From: a virus
Strand: one strand, 5' to 3'
Length of the DNA stretch: 64,000 nt
IMG/VR virus record: IMGVR_UViG_3300043395_000421
Coordinates: 1 to 64,000 of that record
The notes below the pieces were generated by a model. That model was given only the letters and a program-made list of their open reading frames with translations. It was not told where the DNA came from and ran no database searches. This document shows positions 19,415 through 28,200 of the stretch, piece after piece. The position numbers and the translations under genes were made by a program. The stretch's first letter is position 1. Each line of letters begins with the position of its first letter.

Positions 19415-19734
19415 CTGGATTTAGCTATTTTGAGCAGGATTAAATAGCCAATCAGGTCATCAATATCATTATCTCCTGGATAATCTGAACCCTTCATAAG
19501 TCTACTTAATTTATCGTCTATGCGGACATATAATTGTTCTCTTGGTTCCGCCTTCGAAAATATGCGGACGGGAGACAAAGCAGAATCTCCATAAGAGATA
19601 TTCTTATCTATTAACATCTTTGCAATTTCATGGCAGGAGTCTAAAATCTTTCTACCAGAAGGAGCACCTATTGAATATAGGTAAAGATCATTACAGTCAA
19701 ATCTATTAGCGTCTGGGAATATCGGTTCAGGCAT
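19411..19734 (-). CDS. DUF1599 / nucleotide-modification-associated-domain-like protein, 107 aa
   Basis: The core MLIDKNISYGDSALSPVRIF, then YVRIDDKLSRLMKG, then DDLIGYLILLKIA resembles DUF1599 (Nmad1), an all-alpha domain linked by comparative genomics to nucleotide or DNA modification and distantly like MazG. It is probably cytoplasmic and may bind a nucleotide. It overlaps the sugar nucleotidyltransferase by 8 bases and is the last gene before the terminase promoter. Confidence 0.6.
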   Translation of the reverse strand: MPEPIFPDANRFDCNDLYLYSIGAPSGRKILDSCHEIAKMLIDKNISYGDSALSPVRIFSKAEPREQLYVRIDDKLSRLMKGSDYPGDNDIDDLIGYLILLKIAKSS

Positions 19735-20395
19735 TATCCATCTCCTTGTATAACTGTTTAAGTCCTCTTAGCGTTCCAATATCCATATATCGTCCGCCTG
19801 GTCTTACTGCCCTAATATTTGCACCATCCTGTATCCAATCTTTTAATTGTTTACCTGGATGGTCCAATTTTGGATCTAGATATCTTATCATATTTTTGCG
19901 AAATAGCATAGTGCCCCACATATCTGGATAATCGCAATTATCTATTTTATCTTCTGATCCTACAACTTTATCGTCAGATATTAATACCTGTCCAACTCGT
20001 CCTTTTAATTCATTTGTACATTCCCACACCCCAAGAACAATATCTGCGTTATTATCTTTCATCATTTCTTTATAAATATTTACTGGAGCGTTTAAAATAA
20101 ATGTATCTGGCATTCCAATTATTACAGTATCATTATATTCTCCAACCATGAACTTAACTGCATCAGACATAGTAGATGGCTCACGAACAATTAGCTTAAT
20201 ATTCATATCCATATTTTGAACAATCGGGACCCACTCTGGTCTAGTTGCTACACGAACTTCATCGCAAACTTCTAGCATTTGCTCTACGTGCCATTGAAGT
20301 AATGATCTTTCATCGGATACTGGCAAGCAAAACTTTGGTATTCCGCCAATTCTTGATGCCTTGCCAGAGGCTGGCAAAACTCCTATCGTAGCCAT
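19727..20395 (-). CDS. Sugar-1-phosphate nucleotidyltransferase-like protein, 222 aa
   Basis: The N-terminus IGVLPASGKASRIGGIPK is the NTP-binding signature of nucleotidyltransferases (Rossmann strand, GxxxR, and PK). A metal-binding Asp in VIIGMPDTFILN and a substrate loop GVWECTNELKGRVG follow, and GRYMDIGTLRGLKQL closes the fold. It should make an NDP-sugar from a sugar phosphate. I start at the ATG ending at 20395 because of a GGAGGG SD site; the longest ORF adds ten residues. The adjacent glycosyltransferase could use its product. Confidence 0.78.
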   Translation of the reverse strand: MATIGVLPASGKASRIGGIPKFCLPVSDERSLLQWHVEQMLEVCDEVRVATRPEWVPIVQNMDMNIKLIVREPSTMSDAVKFMVGEYNDTVIIGMPDTFILNAPVNIYKEMMKDNNADIVLGVWECTNELKGRVGQVLISDDKVVGSEDKIDNCDYPDMWGTMLFRKNMIRYLDPKLDHPGKQLKDWIQDGANIRAVRPGGRYMDIGTLRGLKQLYKEMDNA

Positions 20396-21024
20396 TCGTG
20401 ATCCCTCCTTCTTGATAAAGACCAAGGTTTTGGTTGTTCGAAGTTTGTAGTTTGTTTGTATTTATAGTATTCTTGATTTTTTACAAATGTCTCGTGGTTT
20501 TTATTTTTTAATTTATCGTCGCTATTTATTGTTTGGCTTCCAACTTCGGGAGCGGTTTGAATTGAAGTTGATACTATTGTGTTTTCAGGACAAAACCTTG
20601 CTACTCTTTCATGAAAGTCGTTGTCTTCAAAATATATGGGATAAAAATATTCATCGAATAATCCCACTTTTTCTATTACGTTTTCTCCTACAGAAAAACA
20701 TCCGTACGCATCATTAGTTAGTATTAATTTATCTGGTCCACTGATGTTATCTATTTCTTGTAAGGCTGTTTCTGACCATTTAGTATCTGCTGATGCAAAA
20801 AGCCAATACTTGGCATGGGGGAAACATTTAATTGCTAAATTCCATGAAGCTGATAGTCCTAGATTAGCTGGCATATTTAAAACTTTTATATTTCTATCTG
20901 TTTTAAATTCTCCACCGTTATCTATAATTAATATATTATCTATTGGATAATTAATAGAATTAAGCATATCTTCTAATAAGTCATATCTATTTAAAACTGG
21001 AACTACTAGTACTGGTATGCTCAT
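20383..21024 (-). CDS. GT2-type glycosyltransferase, 213 aa
   Basis: The sequence PVLNRYDLLEDMLNSI with IIDNGG, MPANLGLSASWNLAI and WLFASADTKW matches the nucleotide-sugar-binding half of family 2 glycosyltransferases, and FYPIYFEDNDFHERV matches the acceptor/catalytic ED motif. It should transfer a sugar to an unknown acceptor in the cytoplasm, such as phage DNA, a virion protein or a host polymer. It overlaps the nucleotidyltransferase by 13 bases and the HTH gene by ATGA. Confidence 0.8.
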   Translation of the reverse strand: MSIPVLVVPVLNRYDLLEDMLNSINYPIDNILIIDNGGEFKTDRNIKVLNMPANLGLSASWNLAIKCFPHAKYWLFASADTKWSETALQEIDNISGPDKLILTNDAYGCFSVGENVIEKVGLFDEYFYPIYFEDNDFHERVARFCPENTIVSTSIQTAPEVGSQTINSDDKLKNKNHETFVKNQEYYKYKQTTNFEQPKPWSLSRRRDHEWLR

Positions 21025-21161
21025 TTAATTAATCCATTATCTTTTAGTGCCCTATATATGGTCATTGTAGTAACGCCACATTCTTTTGCTATTTCTTCCA
21101 TGGTCTTTTTTTGCACAATATATCGTCGATACAGCCAATCTTTACTTTTATAAAGCTTCAT
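21021..21161 (-). CDS. Small helix-turn-helix protein, 46 aa
   Basis: A 46-residue ORF starts MKLYKSKDWLYRRYIVQ and has KTMEEIAKECGVTTMTIYRALKDNGLI, a clear resolvase/Hin-type helix-turn-helix. It overlaps both the RuvC-like gene and the glycosyltransferase gene by ATGA. It could regulate this operon or recruit a partner to DNA. Confidence 0.7.
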   Translation of the reverse strand: MKLYKSKDWLYRRYIVQKKTMEEIAKECGVTTMTIYRALKDNGLIK

Positions 21162-21724
21162 CGTTCAGTTAACACCGTATTTGAATAGTGGGCAATGCCG
21201 AATGCATCTGCCACATCAAAATCATCTAGTTTTAAATTGTACTTACTGTTAAAGTAATCTACAGTTCTTTGCTTTCTAATCTCCCGCATTTTTGCTTTAT
21301 ACCAAGAGTCAGCATATCCTGGATTTTCAAACCTAAGTTTGTCCTTCTCCAGCTTTGTTGGGTTCTTGTTTCCAATATAAGCCTGCCAAGATGTAGGAGA
21401 TATAGTGATAACACTAGCGCCACTAGACATAAGCTCAGCAATGACAACACCATAGACATATGATAATTTTATCACGGCATCTGGGGATTTGACAAACACT
21501 GCTCCTTCTACAACAATATAATCAGACTTTAATTCATCTAGCATGGCATGCATTTTAACTTTAGCATCATGTATTTTCTCATATATGTCTGATCCAGAAA
21601 ATTCTACTTTGCCCCATTTAATTGGTTTATCATTTTCCATAAGGCAAAAGGCAACAGAGTTTGTTGAAGCATCTATGCCAAGGACTCTATTAGCTTTAGT
21701 TTTAATTAACTCACCCAATCTCAT
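21158..21724 (-). CDS. RuvC-like Holliday junction resolvase
   Basis: The RNase-H fold is visible with catalytic acids Asp18 (VLGIDASTNS), Glu73 (YIVVEGAVF) and Asp170/Asp173 (DDFDVADAFGIAHY). It should resolve branched DNA before packaging. The gene lies between a zinc-finger gene and the HTH microgene in the replication-recombination block, where phage RuvC homologues usually sit. Confidence 0.85.
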   Translation of the reverse strand: MRLGELIKTKANRVLGIDASTNSVAFCLMENDKPIKWGKVEFSGSDIYEKIHDAKVKMHAMLDELKSDYIVVEGAVFVKSPDAVIKLSYVYGVVIAELMSSGASVITISPTSWQAYIGNKNPTKLEKDKLRFENPGYADSWYKAKMREIRKQRTVDYFNSKYNLKLDDFDVADAFGIAHYSNTVLTER

Positions 21725-21989
21725 CGATCATCCTCAACAATTTGTTCTTTTGATTTATATCGATTTTTTTCTGACAGCCAGAACATACATTAGATTCGTT
21801 ATATCTGCTTAGCCTAGCGTTACATTTTTTGCATAATCTTTTTGCCCCACCTCTAATTGCCTTTTTCTCATAATATTTTTCCATGATTCTACGATTAGTA
21901 GCAATACGGCAACACTCATCTGAACAATACTTTTGATTATGTGTTTTTGCCTCAAAGTCTTTCGCACATTCTTTATTAGCACAAATCAT
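21711..21989 (-). CDS. Double zinc-ribbon protein, 92 aa
   Basis: Two zinc sites are visible: MICANKECAKDF with QKYCSDECCR in the first half, and RLCKKCNARLSRY with VCSGCQKK in the second. The region between is basic. Such proteins are often encoded next to phage RuvC and nuclease genes and are thought to bind DNA; the exact role is unknown. Confidence 0.7.
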   Translation of the reverse strand: MICANKECAKDFEAKTHNQKYCSDECCRIATNRRIMEKYYEKKAIRGGAKRLCKKCNARLSRYNESNVCSGCQKKIDINQKNKLLRMIDEIG

Positions 21990-22771
21990 TATTTCTGCAC
22001 CTCATATGGCTCTATTTGAACTTCTCCAGTTGGTCCTGCCCAGCATTCTTTTTTAATTGGACACCCTTTGCAGGCATAACTTGTTTTTACAAACGGTCTT
22101 ATTGGAAGTCCGCCATCTTTAAAGTTATCATAAACTTCACATAGCCAAACAAATAAATTATCTATAACTTCTTTATTCTTATCATTCATCTGAATTGGAA
22201 TCAAAAGAATTTCCTGTGTATTTTTATTTTCGTACAAAAAGAAGGCTTCTTTTACATTCCTCAATTTCATATATGTAAGCAACTGAAGCATGTGGTTTGC
22301 TGATGGTGACATTTCTGCCTGCCTTGTATCCCATACCTCCTGCTTAGCCGTTTTAATTTCTCCAAGAACTTCTTCGTCATCCCAATTAATTACGAGATCT
22401 ATGAACCCACGAATTGGAGGATACTCATTTTTAATCTCTATTTCAGTCTGTACTGACTTTATTGGAGCTCCCATTTTTTCAATTAGGCCTTGCAATCTTT
22501 CATGAGCCTGAGTTCCTTGAGCCATATTTGCGACTGCCTTTGCGTCGTTGTTATCTACAAAAGTTGCTCCGCTAAATGCCATATACCAATAACGTGGACA
22601 GTTTCCATTGCCATATCCAAAACTACTTGGGCTAAATGTATATTTAGTCATTTCTCCATCTGCACGTTTTGTAGCAAGATAGGCATCATCAAGCATCTTG
22701 GCAAATTCTTTAGGATCAAATTTACCTTCATATTTTTTAAACTTTAAGTTTTTTACTATGTCTCTAGCCAT
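21989..22771 (-). CDS. Cas4/RecB-like PD-(D/E)XK exonuclease, 260 aa
   Basis: The nuclease core is RGFIDLVINW followed by VLGEIKTAK, giving the Asp and E-x-K metal ligands, and an upstream GTQAHERL provides the His motif. Cys residues at GNCPRYW and CKGCPIKKEC are placed as in Cas4-type iron-sulfur nucleases. It probably resects DNA ends for RecA-dependent recombination. The start is uncertain: the longest ORF uses TTG at 22804, and I prefer the ATG at 22771 (MARDIVKNL), overlapping the upstream gene by 8 bases. Confidence 0.8.
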   Translation of the reverse strand: MARDIVKNLKFKKYEGKFDPKEFAKMLDDAYLATKRADGEMTKYTFSPSSFGYGNGNCPRYWYMAFSGATFVDNNDAKAVANMAQGTQAHERLQGLIEKMGAPIKSVQTEIEIKNEYPPIRGFIDLVINWDDEEVLGEIKTAKQEVWDTRQAEMSPSANHMLQLLTYMKLRNVKEAFFLYENKNTQEILLIPIQMNDKNKEVIDNLFVWLCEVYDNFKDGGLPIRPFVKTSYACKGCPIKKECWAGPTGEVQIEPYEVQK

Positions 22772-23099
22772 TATAGCGAACAACATACTTGAGGGCATCC
22801 ACAAGTTTGTCTATCGACTCCTTTGCCGAATAGTATATATTCTTTTTATTATTATTTACCGTCCCAGCCTTGTCTTTAGCAATAGTTGAGTATACAGAGG
22901 CAAGCATAGAAAACTTTGTAGACATTGCCTGTAGTTCAATTATAAGATGTGGCGCTTTTGCTGCTGGTACATCTGGGTTTAGTAAAAGCTTTACCACGAT
23001 AGCAAGAGCTTTATCAAGCTGTTCATCCTTCATATATTCATGCAGATCATTAAACTCTGTTATATCATTAATTAACTCTAATGTATTTTTCTCTGTCAT
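22764..23099 (-). CDS. Hypothetical helical protein, 111 aa
   Basis: I start at the ATG ending at 23099 (MTEKNTLELINDI), which forms an ATGA overlap with the upstream membrane gene; a longer ORF exists. The protein is helical with a mid-section VPAAKAPHLIIELQAMSTKF and a Lys/Asn-rich NNNKKN loop. It resembles small proteins encoded beside recombination genes in actinophages, but no function is known. Confidence 0.65.
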   Translation of the reverse strand: MTEKNTLELINDITEFNDLHEYMKDEQLDKALAIVVKLLLNPDVPAAKAPHLIIELQAMSTKFSMLASVYSTIAKDKAGTVNNNKKNIYYSAKESIDKLVDALKYVVRYNG

Positions 23100-23239
23100 G
23101 CCAATACCTTTGTTACTATAGCGTATCCAATCCATAGTCCAACGATTCCCATCAATCCAGCAAATACTGGAGGTGCTGGAATTGGAAGCTTGAATGCGCT
23201 AAATACTCCACCTACAATAGCTCCAACTAATGTTGTCAT
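23096..23239 (-). CDS. XapX-domain membrane microprotein, 47 aa
   Basis: The sequence TLVGAIVGGVFSAFKLPIPA and PPVFAGLMGIVGLWIGYAIV is a match to the XapX domain, a two-helix membrane unit with a conserved PxPAP-P turn, whose function is not established. I start at the ATG ending at 23239, after a GAGAG SD-like site. It sits inside the replication operon between a nuclease-like gene and a helical protein. Confidence 0.65.
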   Translation of the reverse strand: MTTLVGAIVGGVFSAFKLPIPAPPVFAGLMGIVGLWIGYAIVTKVLA

Positions 23240-23250
23240 AAATATATCTC

Positions 23251-23550
23251 TCACTCGTGCCACTTTTCTACTAGCTGTTCCAGTAATGACCACTCAATTA
23301 CTGCTAATCTTGTCTTACTATTGTCTTCACCTATAACTAATTTTAATACTGGATAATATGCCCTACTTACCTTAAAGGTATCTGTGCATACTTTTGCCCA
23401 CATTTCTTTTGACACTAATACAGATTTACCAGACTCTTTATAGTCAACAACAAAGCCATTCCAGATAGCATCACCCTTTTGGTAATCTCCCCTGCCGCTA
23501 TTCTTTTGTTGTTTTGCGCCGTCTCTTTTTGCTTCTGATCTTTCTGACAT
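23251..23550 (-). CDS. Putative PD-(D/E)XK resolvase-like protein, 99 aa
   Basis: The pattern KQQKNSGRGDYQKGDAIW, then FVVDYKESGKSVLV, looks like the Asp and D-x-K active site of small Holliday-junction-resolvase or VRR-type nucleases, though the usual E-x-K is D-Y-K here. A basic N-terminus precedes it. It is located between a zinc-ribbon gene and XapX downstream of recA. The call is tentative. Confidence 0.5.
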   Translation of the reverse strand: MSERSEAKRDGAKQQKNSGRGDYQKGDAIWNGFVVDYKESGKSVLVSKEMWAKVCTDTFKVSRAYYPVLKLVIGEDNSKTRLAVIEWSLLEQLVEKWHE

Positions 23551-23732
23551 TAGTTTATCCTGTATGAATTTTTATGACCGTCTGGGCATGTCCAAGTCAT
23601 TTCTAAATTTTGTGCATTCCAATAATAAAAGTCTGAGTCCTTGCTACATTTTGAGCATGGCCTAGACTCTTCAATTTTATCTAGGCCTGGGATTGGCTCT
23701 TTGTTTTGTATGAATTCATTAAGACTTGGCAT
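23550..23732 (-). CDS. Zinc-ribbon protein next to recA, 60 aa
   Basis: The protein has RPCSKCSKDSDFYYWN and TWTCPDGHKNSYRIN, so Cys-x2-Cys plus Cys and His can bind one zinc ion. It overlaps the recA-like gene by 14 bases and is likely co-translated with it. Confidence 0.65.
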   Translation of the reverse strand: MPSLNEFIQNKEPIPGLDKIEESRPCSKCSKDSDFYYWNAQNLEMTWTCPDGHKNSYRIN

Positions 23733-24723
23733 CTATAGCCTTAACAAGTTTGTCTACTACTTTTGGATTATCACGAAGGAATTGCACGGCTTTTGCTCTT
23801 CCTTGTAGCCGCTCACCTTCCACGGTGTACCAAGCGCCACCTTTTTCCACGACTCCGCACATTTCGGCAACATCAAGTACTTCTCCTGTCCTATCAATAC
23901 CAATAGTTTCTCCTTGGTAATAAAAATCATATTGTCCTGCAAGATTAGGTGGACCTAGCTTATTATAATCAATAATCCAATTTACTGGTCTTCCTACCCT
24001 TTGTTCAATAATCTTATCTCCAACTTTAACGCCAGCCTTGATCGCATTCGCTTCAGCTTCCGAGCTCCATAGTTTAATAACAGTAGATGAGAAGAATTTA
24101 ACCGCCATTCCACCCGTCGGAATATGAGAAGCATGCATAGACCCAAATTGATTACGTTGTTGTGATATGAGGACAAGAAGCGTGTTCTTGTTTGCATAAT
24201 TAAGCATCTTAACTGCATGTGTCATATCCTTTGCTTCTGCGCCGATCTGTTTGGTATCTTCAAGCTTCTTTAATTCTGAACTATCTTTTTCAAAATAAAT
24301 TGCTGGAAGTAAGGCAGATATAGAATCAACTACAATTAGGTCGACTTCTGCCTCCATCAATTGTGTAGCAACGTCAACCATGTCGTTAATTGTTTTTGCT
24401 GGGGAATAGATCAATTTAGATGAGTCTACCCCAAGCCGTTCCGCCCAACCTTTATCATAAGATGCTTCTGCGTCAATCCAGGCACAAGTCTTACCATTCT
24501 TTTGTGCTTCTGCTATCATCTGTAGACAGAAAGATGACTTGCCAGCAGACTTATTACCCCAAACTAAGACTTGTCTTCCGAAGCCAAGTCCTCCCTTTAG
24601 AGCAAGATTCAAACCAATGCTAGGCGTTGGCTGTCTTTCTACTTGAACATCTACTGCTGACTGTACTCTTGATCTAGTTTTTGGATCTAATTTTGCTAAT
24701 ATATCTTCTATTACAATTGTCAT
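23719..24723 (-). CDS. recA: RecA-like recombinase, 334 aa
   Basis: The ATPase core has Walker A GNKSAGKSS (residues 56-64) and Walker B VDLIVVDSISALLP (residues 127-140). The L1/L2 region includes LISQQRNQFGSMHASHIPTG and GMAVKFFSSTVIKL, as in bacterial RecA. A C-terminal domain of about 80 residues follows (LQGRAKAVQFLRDNPK). It should form filaments on ssDNA and drive strand exchange for phage recombination and repair. An AAGAAAGAG SD site precedes the ATG, with a TATAAT box about 20 bases further. Confidence 0.92.
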   Translation of the reverse strand: MTIVIEDILAKLDPKTRSRVQSAVDVQVERQPTPSIGLNLALKGGLGFGRQVLVWGNKSAGKSSFCLQMIAEAQKNGKTCAWIDAEASYDKGWAERLGVDSSKLIYSPAKTINDMVDVATQLMEAEVDLIVVDSISALLPAIYFEKDSSELKKLEDTKQIGAEAKDMTHAVKMLNYANKNTLLVLISQQRNQFGSMHASHIPTGGMAVKFFSSTVIKLWSSEAEANAIKAGVKVGDKIIEQRVGRPVNWIIDYNKLGPPNLAGQYDFYYQGETIGIDRTGEVLDVAEMCGVVEKGGAWYTVEGERLQGRAKAVQFLRDNPKVVDKLVKAIDAKS

Positions 24724-24753
24724 TTATACTCTTTCTTTCTACTATTATATCAT

Positions 24754-25101
24754 TTAGAATAGGTTGCCGTGAAGCTTTGGACGTTGTTTATTTTTTTTCA
24801 TTTTATTATTTAATATTTCATCAAGGCTGTGTAGGACTGCCTCTTCATTTCTCATAGCGGCATATACATCTAAAATACGAATAATAATATCTGCTATTTC
24901 TTCTACTACTTTTTCTGATCCTTGACTTTTACGAACCGCTTCTAATACTTCTGTAACTTCAGAATGTACTAGAGCTAACTTATTTCCAATTTTGTCATGT
25001 GTGTATTCTCCATCCCAAAATCCTTTTTCTACTGCCGTCTCATGCAGTACTGCGGCCAAAGCATCTAGACCATATTCAGTTACTATTTCATTGCTGTTCA
25101 T
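24754..25101 (-). CDS. MazG-like NTP pyrophosphohydrolase, 115 aa
   Basis: The all-alpha MazG signature is present: LVHSEVTEVLEAVRK (E-x3-E) followed by VVEEIADIIIRILDVYA (E-E-x2-D). The end KQRPKLHGNLF is a common C-terminus in this family. It should hydrolyse (d)NTPs or alarmones such as ppGpp, a function proposed for phage MazG proteins. It overlaps the gene before it by 14 bases. Confidence 0.88.
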   Translation of the reverse strand: MNSNEIVTEYGLDALAAVLHETAVEKGFWDGEYTHDKIGNKLALVHSEVTEVLEAVRKSQGSEKVVEEIADIIIRILDVYAAMRNEEAVLHSLDEILNNKMKKNKQRPKLHGNLF

Positions 25102-25282
25102 TTTTACTCCTTAAACTAAATTTAAACGTAAAGTCCGTATCATCGTACTCTACAACTAATTCTTTATCTTCATTTGCTGCCTCTACAAATTTTGTGGTTG
25201 GAACCGTGAGACTACCATATTGTTCCAGCAAGGCAACCAATATTTTATTCAGGCTCATTGACTGAACAATATCGTCTGTCAT
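25088..25282 (-). CDS. Hypothetical protein between DnaE and MazG, 64 aa
   Basis: The protein has a helical N-terminal half (DDIVQSMSLNKILVALLEQY) and a beta-type C-terminal half (LVVEYDDTDFTFKFSLRS). It is coupled by ATGA to dnaE. I recall similar short genes at this position in actinophage replication clusters, uncharacterised. Confidence 0.65.
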   Translation of the reverse strand: MTDDIVQSMSLNKILVALLEQYGSLTVPTTKFVEAANEDKELVVEYDDTDFTFKFSLRSKNEQQ

Positions 25283-28200
25283 TTTATTTCCTTAATCATC
25301 AATGTGCCATCATCTAATTTTGATAACACAGGCTTACATTTCATTCCGTCACGCATTTTTGCTAATGTTATTTTATACATTGATGGAAATGCAATTGCTC
25401 TAGTAAGATTTTTATCCTTATCAGACATTACAATATGAGACATAGTCTTTCCATTTTTTGTCTGGTACGGGCTAAAGTTTACCACAATCTTCTCATCTTC
25501 TTCAAGACTATACTGTTTTCGATATAAGAAATCTACAAATACGTCTGCAGACTCTGGATTAATATCGGCAACGTCCACATATCTTGCAATACGATTATCT
25601 CCTACAAGAATAAAATACATCTTGCCAGATTCAATTTGCGTTTGTTCGTGGTGGAAAAGACCGATACTTCCAGTCTCATCTACTAATTCGACTCTTGCCC
25701 AGCCTTTGCCACGCTTTATACTTTTAACCATACCAAACATAACAAACGATCCCAATGGATCAAATTGATCTATTGTAATTGCCTGCGCTTTAATTCTAGG
25801 GGGAATATTCTTTAATTCAAAAGATGGTATGCCTAGGTATTCGTAGTAGTTTTCTTTTTCTTGACCGCTCCTAGCATTATCCTCAAAGGCAGCACCGCCA
25901 ATAGCATTAAGAGAGCTAATAGCCCTACTATTAATGCCGCTTCCTTTTTTTGCGGCCTTTTCAATAAATTCTTTATAGTTTGCATATGGTCTTCCTTCTA
26001 TGATTTTATTTGCGATACTATCTGATATAAATTTAATTTCTGCCAGCCCGAATCGCAGGGAGTCTTTCTGTAAAGAAAAGTATACATCAGACTCATTTAT
26101 ATGTGGCAGTTGAACTCTTAGTCCAAGTCGCTTTGCTTCAATGAGGTATTCTGTTCTGGTGTCTTTGTCTCCTTCATTTTTGAGCGCTGCGAAAATAAAC
26201 TCCAGAGGATAATGTAACTTAAGCCAAGCGGTATAATAAGAAAGCATAGAGTAAGCAACAGCGTGAGACCTATTGAACGAGTATCCAGCATGTGCTTCAA
26301 AGTCGTGCCAAAGCTTTTCTGCCTGCTTTTTAGAAATGTGCTTTGAAGCGCCTTCAACAAATTTATCCTTGAACTGGTCGAATTCTTTTGCATCTTTTTT
26401 CTTTCCAATAATTTTACGAACTTTGTCTGCCTCAGACCAAGTCATTCCACCAAGGTGTACGCAGGCCTGCATGACCTGCTCTTGATATATAATTACGCCA
26501 TATGTATTTTTTGTGAAGGGCTGCATAATTGGATGTACATATTCAACCGCTTCTTTGCCATGCTTTCTATTGATATATGATGCACCGACAGTATTCATAG
26601 CTCCTGGGCGAACGAGAGCATTAGATACGATTAGATCTTCAAACTCTGTAGCCCCCATCTTAATCAAAAGGTTTGTGTATGGTGTTGCTTCCGCTTGAAA
26701 TACTCCTTTAGTATAACCTTCGCTTAGCATCTTGTATACTTCTGGGTCATCAAAATTCATTTTAGAAAAATCTATATTCTTCCCAGTACGCTTTCTAATT
26801 GAAGCAGTTGTATCTGCTATAACTGATAAACATTTTAATCCAAGAGCATCTAGCTTAATTAGACCTATGTCTGCGACGGTGTCCATGTCATATGCAATAA
26901 CTGGAATACGACCAGAAGCCTTATCCTCACGATCTTCTCTTGTTTCAACTGGACCGTAGTTACGGATATCATCCTTCGCCACAATAACTCCAGCAGCATG
27001 AATACCTGTACTTCTAATTTTTCCACGAAGCCTTTCTGCAAGCCACGTTACTTCTGGATACTTCATTCTAAATTCTTTTGTATTTGGAGATGTAGCATAC
27101 TCTTCAAATGTATCTACAGATTTAAGGGCATGATTAACATCTGAAAGCGGCACAAGGAATGCACGAGCAGCATCACGAACGACGCCTTTATCCTTAAAAT
27201 AAGTAAATGTAGAAATAGATGCAACATGCTTAAACTTTTTCTTTAAATAATCTTTAACCTCTTTACGGCGGCGGTCCTCAAAGTCTGTATCAATATCTGG
27301 GAAGTCATTACGCTCAGGATTAATAAATCGGAAAAACAGTAGGTCATATTCAATTGGATCTACATCTGTAATACCTATGGAATAGCAGACCAAAGATCCT
27401 GCTGCCGAACCACGTCCTGGACCTACCATAATTTCTTGGCCTTTGGCCCAGTTAATCATATCTGCCACAATAAGAAAGTAGGAGGCAAATTTCTTATCCT
27501 TAATAACTGCCAATTCTTCCTCTAGGCGGGCTCTATAGACCTCATCTGAAGCCTTCCCAAGCCGTTCTAAGCCCTTTTCAGCCATGTCCCGTAGCTTTTC
27601 ATCAGCATTAGTCTTTGGGACTGGCAGAAGGTCAAGGTTCCGATATAGGTAATATTCTCCTATTTTATCTGCTACCTCTAGGGTATTATCAAATATATCG
27701 GTTCTATTTATTCCAGCCTTTTTAAAGTCCGCCTCAATCTCTTCACGAGTCTGCATAAACAGGTTCATGCCCTTAAATGACATACGACGATCAGGATATA
27801 AGTAATCAAATCTATCTGCCATATCCTTCATCTGACGAGACATGTCAAAGTCTGCATCTTTATTCATCTTAGGGTTTGTGGAAATAATTAGCAACGCTTC
27901 TTCCAACAACCTATCTTCCTCTTTGGCATAATGAAGATCTCCTGTTGCAACCGCCTTAATTCCTAATTCATCTGCTAGTTGTAGCAGTCCGTCATTTATT
28001 TCTTTTGGGTTATGAGATTGAACTTCAACATATAAATCTTCGCCAAAGGTTTTACTAAAATCTTTGAGTATAAGTTTGGCGTCAGATAGATCGCCTTTTT
28101 CGATACACTTACTAATAAGCCCATTAAGACATCCAGTAAGAACAATAATACCTTCCGCATATTCTTTTAGCACCTCTCTATCAATACGTGGCTTGGAATA

